This document shows, one piece after another, positions 24,370 to 36,377 of a stretch of DNA of 64,000 nucleotides (the first letter of the stretch is position 1; each line of letters starts with the position of its first letter). A program made the translations under genes and the position numbers. Under the pieces are notes generated by a model, which was not told where the DNA came from, ran no database searches, and saw only the letters and a program-made list of their open reading frames with translations. Origin of the DNA: Monodelphis domestica. Lineage: Eukaryota; Chordata; Mammalia; Didelphimorphia; Didelphidae. The DNA is taken from assembly GCF_027887165.1 (NCBI RefSeq), contig NC_077233.1:223683178-223747177 (forward strand). The letters are read 5' to 3'.

Positions 24370-24605
24370 ATTTTACAAATAGATACAGTTAAGTGGAACG
24401 ATAGAAAGAATATTAAATTTGAAATCAGAAAAAACATGTTTGAAAACTTGGATATTTACTAACTGTGAAATCCTGGACAAGTCATTTAATCTCTCTCATC
24501 CTCAGTTTCCTCATCTGTAAAATGGAAATAAAAAATAGTACCTTTTTTCAGAGTAGCCATGAGGATAAAATGAGATAATATATGTTAGTCAAGTTAAGTC
24601 AAGAA
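24370..24605 (+). repeat. MIR SINE relic
   Basis: The words 'tttactaactgtgaaatcct', 'cctcagtttcctcatctgta' and 'catgaggataaaatgagata' are in MIR order. Confidence 0.65.
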
Positions 24606-24611
24606 GCATTT

Positions 24612-26545
24612 TATTAAAAATGACAATCCTATCTAAATTAGTTTACCTATTTAGTGCCAGACCAAGAAAACTACCCGAATTATATCACAGAGCTAGAAAA
24701 ATAGAAAAAATATCAAGAGAATCAATGGAAAAAAATAAGAAGAAAGGCTAGCCATACAATATTTCAAACTATTCTATAAAGAGCATCAAAACAATCTAAT
24801 CCTGTCTAAGAAATAGAGTAGTGGAACAATTTAGGCAATCAACACACAGTAGTTAATGTCTATAGCAACTAAGGGTTCAATAAACCCAAAGATTCAAACC
24901 TTTGGGAAAGAACTCACTATTTGACGAAAACCACTGGAAAAACTAGAAAATGGTCTAGCAAAAACTAGACAGAGACCAACATCTCACACCATACACCAAA
25001 ATTGTCAAAATGGACACCTGATCTAGAAATAGAAGGTGACTCCATAAACAAATCAGAGGAACATAAAGTTTCCCTGTCAGCCTTACGGATAAAGGAAGAA
25101 TGTATGACTAAACAAGATGTAAAGAATGTGACAAAAATGTGAAATGGATAATTTTGATTACATTAAATTAAAAAGGATTTGCATAAATAAAACCCATGCA
25201 ACTAAGATTAGATGGGAAACAACAAGTTTGGGGTGGGGTGTGAATTTTACCACTAGTGTCTCTGACAAAGGTCTGATGTCCAAAATATATACAGAACTGA
25301 GTCAAGTTTATAAGAATATGAAGCCATTCCCCAATTGAAAATGATCAAATGATATGAACAGGCAGTTCTCAAGGGAAGAAATTAAAATTATCTATAGTCA
25401 TATGAAAAAATGCTCCAAATCACTATTGATTAGAGAAGTATAAATTAAAACAACTCTGAGATACCACTTCACATCTATTAGAGTAGCTAATATGACAGAA
25501 AAAGAAAGTGATAAATGTTGGAGGGGAGCTGGGAAAATTGGGAACCTAATGCATTATTGGTGGAACTATGAACTGATACAAACATTCTGGAGAGCAATAT
25601 GGAACCACGTTTAAAGGGTCATAAAACTATGCATACTCTTTGACACAGCAATATCACTACTTAGTCTGTATCCAAAAGAGATCAAGATAAGAGGGAAAAA
25701 TGTACCTGTACCAAAATATTTTTAGTAGCTCTCTTTGTAGTATCAAAGAATTGGAAACAGAGGGGTTGTCCATCACTTGGGGAATGGATGAACCAGTTGT
25801 GGTATGTGGTCATAATAGAATAATATTGCACTCTAAAAATGATGTACAAGGTGAGTTTAAAAAAAAAAAAACCTGGAGGGGGCAGCTGGATAGCTCAGTG
25901 TATTGAGAGCCAGGCCTAGAGATGGGAGGTCCTAGGATCAAATCTGGCCTCAGACACTTCCCAGCTGTGTGACCCTGGGCAAGTCACTTGACCCCCATTG
26001 CCTAACCCTTACCACTCTTCTGCCTTTGAGCCAATACACAGTATTGACTCCAAGACAGAAGGTAAGGTTTAAAAAAAAAAAAACCTGGAAAGACTTATAA
26101 GAACAAATGCAAAGTAACCAGAACAAGGAGGATAATGTAAACAGTAACAGAAATATAGAATTTTTTTTCAGAAATATAGAATTATAAATTGTGAAGAACT
26201 AAACTATAATCAACAAAGCAAATTCCAAAAATATCCACAACGAACCAAAGATGAAAAATGCTATCCTCAACCAAAGAAGGAAATGGTGGAATCTTATTGC
26301 AGATCAAGCCACCATCTTCTATTTTATTTCCTTCATGAGTTCTTTATTGTTTGTGTGACACATCTTCTGTTTGGCATGAATAATATGGAAATAAGTATTT
26401 CATGAATGTATTGATAGAATCTATATTAGACTATTTACCACCTTGGAGAGTAGGAGAAAGGAGGGAGGCAGAAAATCTGAATTCTAAAATGTCAGAGAAA
26501 CAATTGTCAAACATTATTTATTGATGTCCTTGAATCAATTAATTA
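24612..26545 (+). mobile_element. Ancient L1, ORF2 C-terminal part and 3'UTR
   Basis: L1 words run in order from 'aaaaatgacaatcctatcta' through 'atgagataccacttcac'-type C-terminal sequence to 'ttggggaatggatgaaccag' (25775) and a 3'UTR. The coding frame is broken. A SINE is nested at 25878-26083. Confidence 0.75.
25878..26083 (+). mobile_element. Short tRNA-derived SINE, well preserved
   Basis: It begins 'ggggcagctggatagctcag' and ends 'cagaaggtaaggttt' plus A tail. The host L1 words 'aaaaaacctgga' are present on both sides, giving the target-site duplication. It is one of the least diverged SINEs in the window. Confidence 0.88.
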
Positions 26546-26559
26546 ATTTAATAAAGAGA

Positions 26560-26990
26560 TAGAAAGAAATCCTAAATGAAAACTCCCAAGAGCATTACAG
26601 TAAAAATCTAGAATTTTCTGATCAAAGAAAAAAATCCCACAAGCGATAAGAAATAAAGAATTAAACCACCAAAGAACCTCAGTCAGTATTACCAGGATTT
26701 AGGAGCTACCATTGTAATGGATGAGAGAACTTAGAACATGACATTCCAGAAATCAAAATAGCTAGGCTTATAGCCAAGAATTATTTACCCAGCAAAACTA
26801 AGTATAATCCTATGGGGGAGGGGTGGATCTTTCATGAAATAAAGAACTTCCAAGCATTCCTGATGAAAAGAGGAGAACTGTGGAGAAACTTAAAAGTTCA
26901 AACACAGGAGTCGAGAAAAGCAGAAAAAAGGTAAAAATGAATGAGAAGTCAAAAGGGGCTAAACAATAATAAACTGTTTATAGGCTTATT
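26560..26990 (+). mobile_element. L1/HAL1-type ORF1 C-terminal fragment
   Basis: The stretch around 26765-26880 reads 'CQ/KNYLPSKTKYNPMGEG' and 'HEIKNFQAFLMKRGEL' in one frame, resembling the C-terminal domain of an ORF1-type protein. Family assignment by eye is tentative. Confidence 0.4.
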
Positions 26991-26999
26991 TAAAAAGAA

Positions 27000-27370
27000 G
27001 CATTTATTAATTACCTATTATATGTCAAGACTTAGAACTACCCTGTGCTAAGTGTTGGGAATGCAAAGAAAGACAAAACAACTGTCACTATATGTCAGGA
27101 AATTCATGGTCTAATGGAGTAGACACATGAAAGCCAATATGTTCAAGCAAAATAAAGAATAGATAAATTAGATATAGTCTCATTGGGGAGAAACCTAAAG
27201 ATTTAAAAGATCTGGGAAAGTCTTCCTACAAAGGGTGGGACTTTAGCTAAGATGCCAAGGAAGCCAGGGAAGTCAAGAGGTAAAGATTAGAAAGAAAAGA
27301 GTTCCAGAAATGGGGTAATTGTAGACAGAGCTATTTCAGTTGACTTGAACTCAAAAGCCAAATGAAGGCT
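27000..27370 (+). repeat. L2-related relic
   Basis: The words 'ctgtgctaagtgttgggaat', 'aaagaaagacaaaacaactg' and 'gggactttagctaagatgcc' belong to an abundant old LINE-related repeat in marsupials. Confidence 0.45.
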
Positions 27371-27477
27371 AATTATAAATGTTATTACTAAAAACTTCTA
27401 AAAAAAAGCAATTTAATGTGGCAAATACACTCATATAACGTCAGAATTTTGTCACCAGAAGGTAGAGCAAAAAGAGA

Positions 27478-30006
27478 GCCTGCCAAAAATAGAGAAAGAA
27501 GACTACAGACCAATCTCCTCAAAGAACATAGATGAAAAAAGCTTAAATAAAATACTAGCAAAAAGACTACAGTAAGTTATCACAAAGATTATTCTCTGTG
27601 ATCTGGTGGCATTTATACCAGAAATGCAAGGCTGGTTTAGTATTAGGAAAACCATCCACATAATTAACCATATCAATAGCCAAACCAATATAAATCACAT
27701 GATTATCTCAATAGATGCAGAAAAAGCCTTTGACAAAATACAACACATATTCCTATTGAAAACACCAGAAAGTATAGGAAATAGAAGGACTTTTTATAAA
27801 ACAAATAGAATATATTTAAAACCATTAACAAGCATCATCTGCAATGAGGATAAATTAGAAGCCTTCCCAATAAGATCAGGAGTGAAACAAGGATGCCCAT
27901 TATCACCTCTATTATTTGACATTGTACTAGAAACACTAGCAAGAGCAATTAGAGAAGGAAAAAGAATTGAAAGGATTAAAGCAGGCAATAAGGAGACTAA
28001 ACTATCACTTTTTGCAGATGATATGATGGTCTATTTAAAGAACCCTTGAGAATTCACCAAAAAGCTAGTGGAAATAATAAACAACTTTAGCAAAGTTGCA
28101 GGGCACAAAATAAACCCATATAAATCATCATTTTTGGATCCAGCATTTTTACATATTCCCAAAACAACTCAGCAGCAAGATTTAGAAAGAGAAACTCCAT
28201 TTAAAATCACCCTAGACAATATAAAATATTTAGAAATCTATTTGCCAGGACAAATACAGGAATTATATGAACACAACTACAAAACACTTTCCACACAATT
28301 AAAACTAGATCTAAATAATTTGAAATAATATTAATTGCTTATGGGTAAGATGAGCTAATATAATAAAAATGACAATCCTACCAAAATTAATTTTCTTAAT
28401 ATGTGCCATACCTATCAAACTACCAAGAAACATTTTTATTAAATTAGAAAAAAATATATAACAAAGTTCATTTGGAAGAACAAAAGATCAAGAATATCCA
28501 GGGAAATGATGCAAAAAATGTGAAGGATGTGGCCTAGCAGCACCAGATCTTAAAATGTACTATAAAGCAGTGGTCATCAAAACAATATGGTACTGGCAAA
28601 GAGACAGAAGGGTGGATCAATAGAATAGACTAGGGGTAAATGACCTCAGCAAGATAGTGTACAATAAACCCAAAGATCCCAGCTTTGGGGACAAGAATCC
28701 ATTATTTGATAAAAACTGCCAGGAAAATTGGAAAACAGTATGGGAGAGATTAGGTTTAGATCAACATCTCACACCCTATACGAAGATAAATTCAGAATGG
28801 GTAAATGACTTAAGCAGAAGGAGTGATACTATAAGTAAATGAGATGAACATAGAAGAGTATACCTGTCAGAACTATAGGAAAGAAGAGAATTTAAGACCA
28901 TGAAACAGATACAGAATATTACAAAACATAAAATGAATAATCTTGATTATATTAAATTAAAAAGATTTTGTGTAAACAAAACCAATGAAACCAAAATTAG
29001 AAGGGAAGCATCAAATTGGGGGGAAAATCTTTATAACAAAAACCTCTGACAAAGGTCTAATTTCTCAAATTTATATGGAGTAAAGTCAATTGTACAAAAA
29101 GTCAAGTCATTCCCCAATTGGTAAATTGTCAAGGGAATAGGCAGTTTTCGGATAAAGAAATAAAAATTATCAATAAGCACATGAAAAGTGTTCTAAATCT
29201 CTCATAATTAGAGAAATGTAAATCAAAACAACTCTGAGGTACCACCTCACACCTAGCAGATTGGCTAACATGACAGCAAAGGAAAGTAATGAATGTTGGA
29301 GGGGATGTGGCAAAATTGGGACATTAATGCATTGCTGGAGAAGTTGTGAACCAATCCAACCATTCTGGAAGGCAATTTGGAACTGTGCCCAAAGGGCTTT
29401 AAAAGAATGCCTGCCCTTTGATCCAGCTAGGTTTTTACCCCAAAGCGATAATAAGGAAAAATGTTTGTACAAAAATATTTATAGTTGTACTCTTTATAGT
29501 AGCAGAAAATTGGAAATTGAGGGGGTGTCCATCAATTGGGGAATGGCTGAACAAATTGTGGTATCTGTTGGTGTTGGAATACTATTGTGCTGAAAGGAAT
29601 AATGAATTGGAGCAAAACCAGGAAAATATTGTACACAGAGCCCGATACACTGTGGTACAATCGAATGTAATGGACTTCTACTAGCAGCAATGCAATGATC
29701 CAGGACAATTCAGAGGAACTTATGAGAAAGAATGCTATTCACATCCAGAGAAAGAACTATGGGAGTAGAAATGCAGAAGAAAAACATATGATTGATCATA
29801 TGGTTTGATGGGTATATGATTGTAGATTTGGACTTTAAATGATCACTCTATTGCAAATGTTAATAATATGGAAATAGGTTTTGAACAATGATTCATGTAT
29901 AACCCAGTGGAATTACTTGTCAGCTCTGGGAGAGGGGAGGGAAGAGGTGAGGGAAAGAACACAAATCATGTAACCATGGAAAAATATTCTGAATTAATTA
30001 ATTTTT
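27478..30006 (+). mobile_element. 5'-truncated L1 (2.5 kb)
   Basis: It starts in the RT domain ('gactacagaccaatctcct') and runs through ORF2 to an A-rich end. The open piece 27606-28049 carries [11 protein letters not shown] (RT motif A), [16 protein letters not shown] and [13 protein letters not shown] stop follows and the frame resumes at 28068 ([17 protein letters not shown]). The C-terminal piece 29261-29593 has [18 protein letters not shown]. The probable duplication is aaaaagaga (27469-27477 and 30007-30015). Confidence 0.88.
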
Positions 30007-30019
30007 AAAAAGAGAAAGA

Positions 30020-30540
30020 GCTTTGACACCTTGGGGGTGAGAGGTAGATATATAGGAATCTGGGAAAAAATAAAGGGAACACAAAGGGGCAAATATGGGA
30101 TGCTGGTAAGACAAACTTTTATTCTTTCAATTTCACTAGGATGAGTTCTCTAAATGGCTCTAGAGAGGTACCAGGATGTGTTAGCATATAGTTAACAAGG
30201 ACAGGTATGGGGATCTATGTGTTTGATCACTTCCCCTTAGCTCTGGTATATTCTCAGCTTTCATCTCTCAGTCAGTGAATACATATTTATTTAGCACCAA
30301 CTACTTTCATTCCTTGGGAACAGGTTCTAGAGGGTCATCCAATAGGGAAATTCACCAATTTTGGTATAAAGAAGGCAAAGAAAGAGGTCAGAAAAAACAA
30401 GACTAGGAAAACTCTCATCAGTGTATTAGGAGGTTGATATAGGTTGATATAAGCATATATAGGTATATATATATAGTACATATATATTTAACATAATAAA
30501 ATGACATGAACCCCCCACAATGTGCACTTCTACCTCCCAC
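30020..30540. other. Unassigned sequence
   Basis: No gene or clear repeat is seen. A short tatata-rich stretch lies at 30440-30490. Confidence 0.35.
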
Positions 30541-30541
30541 T

Positions 30542-31209
30542 TGTGACAGGTAAAATCTGAAATAACAAGAAAAAAGGGTTCTAGCCTCCAAGCATATCGG
30601 TTTATTAAACAATGCATGCCAATTACATAATAAATCAGGACAAGGCTTCTTCAGCTTGGCATTGGACCCTGGATATAGAGGGATACTGTTTTTGTATATT
30701 AAAAGAAAACAATGAAGAGGATATAAATCAGGATACAAAACTAGGTAACCTGATTTCTAATTGGAAGAAAGATTAGTCTTTTCATGACAAATGGGAGAGA
30801 TCAAACAGGGGCAATTCCCTGAAATCAGAACAAGGATACACTTTCTCCCCAAGTATCTATACTCAATCAAAGGAACAAAGAAACAGTAATTGATTGACCA
30901 GTATAAGGCCAGTTTTCAGGTAAGATGTATGGATTGCTTCAGATATATAATTGTGAGAAAACTTCCAGCATCAGTTTTTGGATATGACTAGATTTCTGGT
31001 CAGCATAAACTAGGTCCTGAGTCTGTGGTCCAGCATCCCAGGCATGCAGGACTAGGTTCAAATAGTGCAATCAAGTTTTCTCACAATTCCCATATCTTTT
31101 TTTCAAAAGACAGAAATTTGACTAGACACATAATTGAAAAGAAAAGGAACTGAGTTAGATCCAGACTGAGTCACAAGATGGAGTCAGTGAGGTTCACTCA
31201 ATTCCCACA
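30542..31209 (-). mobile_element. Probable solo LTR, family B
   Basis: Read on the minus strand it starts TGTGGGAATTGAGTGAACCT, continues through 'gactccatcttgtgactcag', has an AATAAA signal about 60 bp before its end, and closes CCTGTCACA. This TG...CA layout with a late polyadenylation signal is that of an LTR of about 670 bp. No target duplication was found and no viral genes adjoin it, so it is called an old solo LTR at moderate confidence. Confidence 0.5.
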
Positions 31210-31214
31210 ATATG

Positions 31215-31300
31215 CTTTGAAAAACTGATTCAAGTCAATACTGCCATTACTTCTTAGCACAATGCCTACACAGTGCTTATAAATACTTGTTGATTTGACG
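31215..31300 (+). repeat. L2/MIR-type 3' end
   Basis: The words 'cttagcacaatgcctacac' and 'ataaatacttgttgatttg' form an L2-type end. Confidence 0.5.
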
Positions 31301-31419
31301 TCAACAGCTTCTGAAAATTTTGTGTTAATAGACTTTTCTAATTATTTTTTTATTCATTTAAGTATACTTATCAAAAGCAATGGAGACAAGCAGGTGATCT
31401 GTCTGTCTGTCTCTTCTCC

Positions 31420-31427
31420 TCTGTGTG

Positions 31428-31462
<35 letters not shown>

Positions 31463-31465
31463 GTC
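31420..31465. repeat. TG dinucleotide repeat
   Basis: An almost perfect (TG)n run. Confidence 0.95.
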
Positions 31466-31676
31466 TCCAAAATCAGGAACTTGACTACCTTAATGGGTCA
31501 TAGATGTAGGATATTTATCTGTGTCCAAGCCTCCCCCTCTTACTAGGAGTTAGATACCTAGGTGTTATCTTCCTTTATTTAAACATAAACTACTTGAAGG
31601 CAGGAGGCTAGCTCACTTCTATATTTCTCATGTCATCACATCAAAGAGCATTTATTAAGCACCTACTATGTATCAA

Positions 31677-32675
31677 GTGGACAGCTAGTTGTACAGTAGA
31701 TAGAGTGTTAAACCTGGAATCTGGAGGACCTGGGTTCAAATCTGTGATCCTGGGCAAATCATTGAACCCAAATTGCCTAGCCCTTGTCCTTCTATCATAG
31801 AGTAGTACAATAGGAATGATAGAGATAAAGGGAAAAAGTTTGCAAAAGTCCTAGGCTTGGCTTTGAAATCCAAGAATGGCTCATGCACGGAACACAAAAG
31901 GAAAAGGTTCTAAGGAGTGTCAAGAACTTATTTAAGAAGACGACCAGAGTTCTTTGGGCATAAGTTGTTCCTGTCTCTTGAGGAGCTGGGAGAAAGCACT
32001 TCCTGCCAAGGGGAAATAAGAGACTTTCTGTTGGAAGCCATTAACCCTGAACCTGAGACTTCTCCCATCATCTATCCAATCTCTGCTATAGAGATTTATC
32101 CACCTGAGTTTTATCTGTTCCCACTGCCTTTGTTCCTGAGTTCCAGGTGCCTACTTTACATCCTATTAATTAAAAAAAAAGCCAACCTGAGCCAAGAAGA
32201 TCAGCCTGTCAGCCAGTGAAGTTGCAGCCATTTGGATGGACTTGTGAGGGTGACTCTGCCATTCACCTTCACCCTCTCAAACCAACTTAAAATGTAACTC
32301 ATCTACCAACAATATTTTGGGGGGATCAATAGTTAGGAAGTTAGGTAGGGTTTGGGGGTCCAAAGGCAGTCAAAGTAGAAGTAAGCAGCAGCAAGACAAG
32401 AAGAAGAGATCCGCAAAGATCTCTTAGATTGATGGGAGAACTAGAGAAATAGTGCTTAGGGAAACCTGCCTTGGACCTCCTTCCTTTCCCTGTGCTGAAA
32501 TATTCAAATAAATCTTTTTCATAAAGAAAATAGCAGTCAGATTGTAGTGTATCAGTGAATCAGGTCTGAGGCCTATCCCACCCTTAGTTACTTGATCAAG
32601 TTATAATCAATCCTGGTCAAGTAATCTATTTCATTACTAAAACAGAAAGTAAGAGGTTTTTTAAAAAAAAAAAAA
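31677..32675 (+). mobile_element. Short SINE split by an LTR
   Basis: The SINE head lies at 31677-31811 ('ggacagctagttgtacagta', 'acctgggttcaaatctgtga') and its tail at about 32625-32675 ('actaaaacagaaagtaagag' plus A tail). The tail matches that of the intact SINE at 15471. The LTR at 31817-32619 separates the halves. Confidence 0.65.
31817..32619 (+). mobile_element. Probable solo LTR, family C, inside a SINE
   Basis: The 803-bp insert begins tgatagagataaa and ends 'atcctggtca', with an AATAAA signal near 32508 ('ttcaaataaatctttttc'). It is flanked by aggaa and agtaa, a 5-bp duplication with one difference, as expected for an ERVL-like element. It carries no viral genes. It postdates the SINE it interrupts. 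The 100-codon open frame at 31917-32219 shows no viral or host motif. Confidence 0.5.
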
Positions 32676-32689
32676 CCTGAGTCGGTCTC

Positions 32690-33000
32690 TGCCCTCAAAG
32701 AGTATATATTCTGCTGAATGTAAATAAATAATAAGAGGCCAGAGAAATGAATGTGAAAGAGTGGGGAAAGATCCCTCATTGGAGTCAGGAAGGCCTGGGT
32801 TCAAGTTGTGCCTCTGACATACACTGGCAGTGAAGGCATGAGCAAATCATTTAATTTCTTGGTGCCCCTGGCAGCTAAGACAATTAATTATTGATATTAT
32901 TAGTGATAATGTTAATAATGAATTACATGACAGTTGTTAAACTGCATTGGTAGATGGATTTTCCTGAGCAGAAACTCCCACTGGCAATAAAATCCTAGGT
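32690..33000 (+). repeat. Old SINE/L2 relics
   Basis: The words 'gcctgggttcaagttgtgcc', 'aatcatttaatttcttggt' and 'cagaaactcccactggc' match an old marsupial SINE. Confidence 0.45.
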
Positions 33001-33007
33001 CTTTTCA

Positions 33008-33262
33008 TAGTTATTCAGTTATTTCAATAGTGTTCCAAGTCTTCATGACTCCATTTAGGGTTGTTTTTGACAGAAATACTGGAATGGTTTGCTATTTCCT
33101 TCTCTAGTTCATTTTACAGATGAGGAAACTGAGGCAAACAGGGTTAAATGACTTGCCCAGAGTCCCACAGCTATTATATGTCCAAAGCTAAATTTGTACT
33201 CAGGTCTTTCTAAAAAGTCCAGACCCTCTATCCATTGTACCACCTAGTTACTTAACCCTTCA
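33008..33262 (-). mobile_element. RTE-tailed SINE
   Basis: In reverse orientation: 'cagttatttcaatagtgttc', 'ggtttgctatttccttctct', 'gaggcaaacagggttaaatg', ending 'ccattgtaccacctagtta'. Confidence 0.85.
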
Positions 33263-33269
33263 TAGATCT

Positions 33270-33635
33270 AGGCCATTGAACAAAAGAATGAATGAACACT
33301 GAATATTTTTGAGCAAAGAAATTTTATAACCTGTTTTCTGGGAAAGGAAAGTTATTCTGAAAGCTAATATGAAGCATGAATAAGAGGATGAAATCCCTTG
33401 TATCCCCCCAGCAGGAACAGACAAAGGAGGAAGAGACTTAGATGATGAGTTTTAGCATTAACTGAGAAGGCTGCCCATTCTTAGTTTGGGCCAGAGTTGA
33501 GCCAAGAGGCTTGAGGATGGAGCTCCAGGGTCTAAAGACTGTCTGAGGATTTTGGCTAGATAACAGATTATTAAGCTTTGGAGCCACCCAGTCTGTGCTG
33601 AGTAGATTCATTTTATATGAACTTCTGATTACTTT
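33270..33635. other. Unassigned sequence
   Basis: I see no gene or clear repeat. Confidence 0.35.
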
Positions 33636-33904
33636 TATCATTGTATATTATATATGGATTTATTCCTGGAAAATTTTTAGAACACATTATTAAAGGGATG
33701 ATTTATGGGCACTTAGGGAAGTTGTGATCACTAAAAGCCATCATGACTTCACCAAGAATAAGTCATGTCAAACTAACCTCAGTTTCTTTTCTGATAGGGT
33801 AACTAGACTAGTAGGTCAAGTGAATGCCATAAATGTATTTAGAGCTCAGAAAAACATTTGGCAAAATTTCAAGTTCTTTGCTTCTGGATCAGTTGGAGAA
33901 ATCC

Positions 33905-34165
33905 AAGGCAGCTGGATATGAGCAGCAGATAGAGTGCCATCCCTGGAATCAGGAAGACCTGACTGAATCATATTACTGGCTATGTGTTCTTGAGTAAGTC
34001 ACTTCTCCTCTCTATGCCTCAGTTTCCCCAATTGCAGAATGGGGATAATTAATAGCACTTACCTCCCAGGGTTACTGTGAAGAACAAATGAGATGATGAT
34101 TATAAAATACATATCATCGTGCCCAGCACATAATGTATTATATAAATGTTAGATTTTAGCTACTG
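33905..34165 (+). repeat. MIR SINE nested in the CR1/L3
   Basis: The words 'gcagctggatatgagcagca', 'cctcagtttccccaattgca' and 'tgcccagcacataatgtatt' form a nearly complete MIR. Confidence 0.7.
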
Positions 34166-34689
34166 CGTAGTTAGAAATATTTGAAACTGGTTGAATGTGA
34201 GATCCAAGGATGAATCATTAATGATACAGTGTCAGATTAGAGGGTGGTCTCCAGCGAGATAACTCAGGGATCTCTCATTGATGCTATGTTAGTTAACATT
34301 TTTATTTTATACTATATTTATAATTTATGATTTGGTTGATAGAGTAGACAGTCTTCTTGTCAAATTTGCAGGGGATCCAAAGATAGGAGGAATAATTAAC
34401 ACAGAGTGATAGCATTTGGATTTAAAAAGTTCTAGATAGGTAAGAATAACAGACTGCCTCAAGAAAGACTAAATTGGAAAAGAATGAATGCAAAGTCACT
34501 CTTGAGGCCCAAAAATCAATTTCATTAATAGGAGACAGGGGAAGTATTGCTAGACAAAGAGTTCCTATGAGAAAAAAAAAGAGTTTGGCAAATTTTTAGT
34601 TTACTGAAATCTTTATATCAGTATGAGTCAACAGGGTGACATGACAGTCAACAAAACTAATGACATCCTAGGTTTCTTTTAAAATGGCA

Positions 34690-34815
34690 TGATGATCAAG
34701 GTCATTTATCCTTTGTTGGTTTGTGGACCCCTTTGGTAGCCTGCAAACCCCCATTTCAGAATAATATTAATTACATAAAATACATAGACTTACGAAGGAA
34801 ACCGATGGTTAGTGA
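34690..34815. repeat. Unnamed relic in the CR1/L3
   Basis: The phrase 'gtggacccctttggtagcc' with 'cagaataatattaatt' resembles 59335-59405 ('cttctttggcagcctgttg'), suggesting a shared dispersed element that I cannot name. Confidence 0.35.
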
Positions 34816-34819
34816 TATA

Positions 34820-35415
34820 TAGTATTGTTGTCATTGTTTGTCCTTTGTTTTGAGAAGGACCAATGACATTACAGGCAATATCATGATTTTGCTTGAATTT
34901 GATTTAAGTGAGGCAGAATTGCACAAAGTCATCAGCCTCATTTTGTCTTCCAGTGTATGAGGTGTTCAGAGAAGACAGGACCTCTAGTGTGAGGACTTGC
35001 CAAACCCATTTCAGGGCTGCTCTTCCACTTTTGGTGTTCATTTCTCACCCAACTTTCACCTGTGATGCCAAGAAGCTATAATCCATACCCTGGTAAATTT
35101 CAGCAGATTGGCTAAAATGGGTTGAGGGTAGCTGACAGCCTCAAACCTATTGGTGAGTTAGGAGGGATATTTGCCCCCAGCATGTGAGTACTCTCAGCAG
35201 AACAGGTGGATGAGAACTCTTTGTTCCAATGGAGCGCTTTCTGTTTGAATAGGCATCAGCAAGGCCAAGGCTATCCACTATATCCCAGGCCGTTGCCAGT
35301 CATCCTAACTTTTGTCTTGTCACTGGATATATCTAGCTATAGATATAGAGATCTGTGCGTGTGCCTCACCATCCAAGTTCATGGTCCTTCTGACATCATA
35401 TATCCATAGAGCTTG
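34820..35415. repeat. RTE-associated dispersed repeat
   Basis: The words 'gtttgtcctttgttttgaga', 'gaccaatgacattacaggc', 'cacaaagtcatcagcctca' and 'ccaggccgttgccagtcat' belong to a common marsupial RTE-associated repeat. A second copy lies at 51590-52135. Confidence 0.6.
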
Positions 35416-35825
35416 GTGGTCCATGGAACAAGTCAAGAACTTCTGCTTGATGTCAAGAGAAGCACTCTGAAATACTCTGCCCTGCTTAGACTGCATATTA
35501 CTACTCCATTCTGGACATCGCTTTTTAGGAATGATATAGACAAGTTGGAGTGTGCCCATAAGGGGATGGCTAGAATGATCAAAGGATGACTTAAAACTTC
35601 ACAAGAGGATGGATTGTTTGGGAGAACTGGTGATTTTCAGGTACAGAAGAAAAGACTAGGAGATAGACAACTGCCCTCAACAGTTTGAAGGGCTGGTCTA
35701 CAGAAGAAGGATTGCTTTTGATCTGCTTTTCTTTGGAGGGTAGAATAAAGATCAGTGGGCAAAAGTGGTAGAGGAGCAAATTTACTCTTGATATAAAGAA
35801 AAATCTTCTTAGCAATAGTAGATTG

Positions 35826-36072
35826 GTCATTTTTCAGTCATTTCCTACTCCTCATCCATTTGGGGTTTCCTTTGCAAAGATACAGGAGTGGGTTGCCATT
35901 TCCTTCTCCAGCTCATTTTATGGATGAGGAAACCAGGGCAAATAGGGTTAAGTGGCTTGCCCAAGTTCACACAGCTAGTAAGTATTTGTGGCTGGATTTG
36001 AACTCAGGTGATCCTGACTCCAAACCCAACACTCCATCTACTTATACCACCAAGTGCTTAAAAAAAAATCAC
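35826..36072 (-). mobile_element. RTE-tailed SINE nested in the CR1/L3
   Basis: In reverse orientation: 'gggttgccatttccttctcc', 'gggcaaatagggttaagtgg', 'ctacttataccaccaagtgc'. Confidence 0.8.
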
Positions 36073-36377
36073 TGACTGCTTTTCATTAGAGGTGTTCAAA
36101 CAGAGGCTGGATGACCATTCATCAGGTTGGATTGAGTGGTCCTTTCCAACTCTTAGCTGGACTCTGTGATTCTTTTTCCTCTAATGAATAAATCTTTTTA
36201 AAGTGCTTATGTGCTCTGTGTGTTGTCAGAGAGGCAGAAGGAAAAAGAGGAAGATATTGCTAGAGCCTGATAAGGTGGTGGTTGGAAGATGAAAGGAAAA
36301 CAAATGGTAACAAATAAAGGCATGAGCAGATTATAAGGCTTGATGATTGCTTAGGCTTTAATTGAGAACATAGGTTC

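Larger units (their letters stand above)
33640..36180 (+). mobile_element. CR1/L3 LINE relic broken by later insertions
   Basis: CR1-type blocks lie in order at 33640-33905 ('ttcctggaaaatttttagaa', 'ttcaccaagaataagtcatg'), 34165-34690 ('aactggttgaatg', 'cagggatctctcattgatgc', 'cttgtcaaatttgcagggga'), 35420-35825 ('ctccattctggacatcgctt', 'cagtttgaagggctggtcta') and 36075-36180 ('aaacagaggctggatgacca'). Together they follow the RT-to-3'-end order of one element. No coding capacity remains. Confidence 0.75.

Noticed and set aside
25878-26083. tRNA gene suggested by B-box-like 'gatcaaatctgg' in the SINE head
   Set aside because: The stretch is the tRNA-derived head of a SINE repeated many times in the window; no cloverleaf is preserved.
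31917-32219. 100-codon frame
   Set aside because: It lies inside a probable LTR and shows no motif of a viral or host protein.
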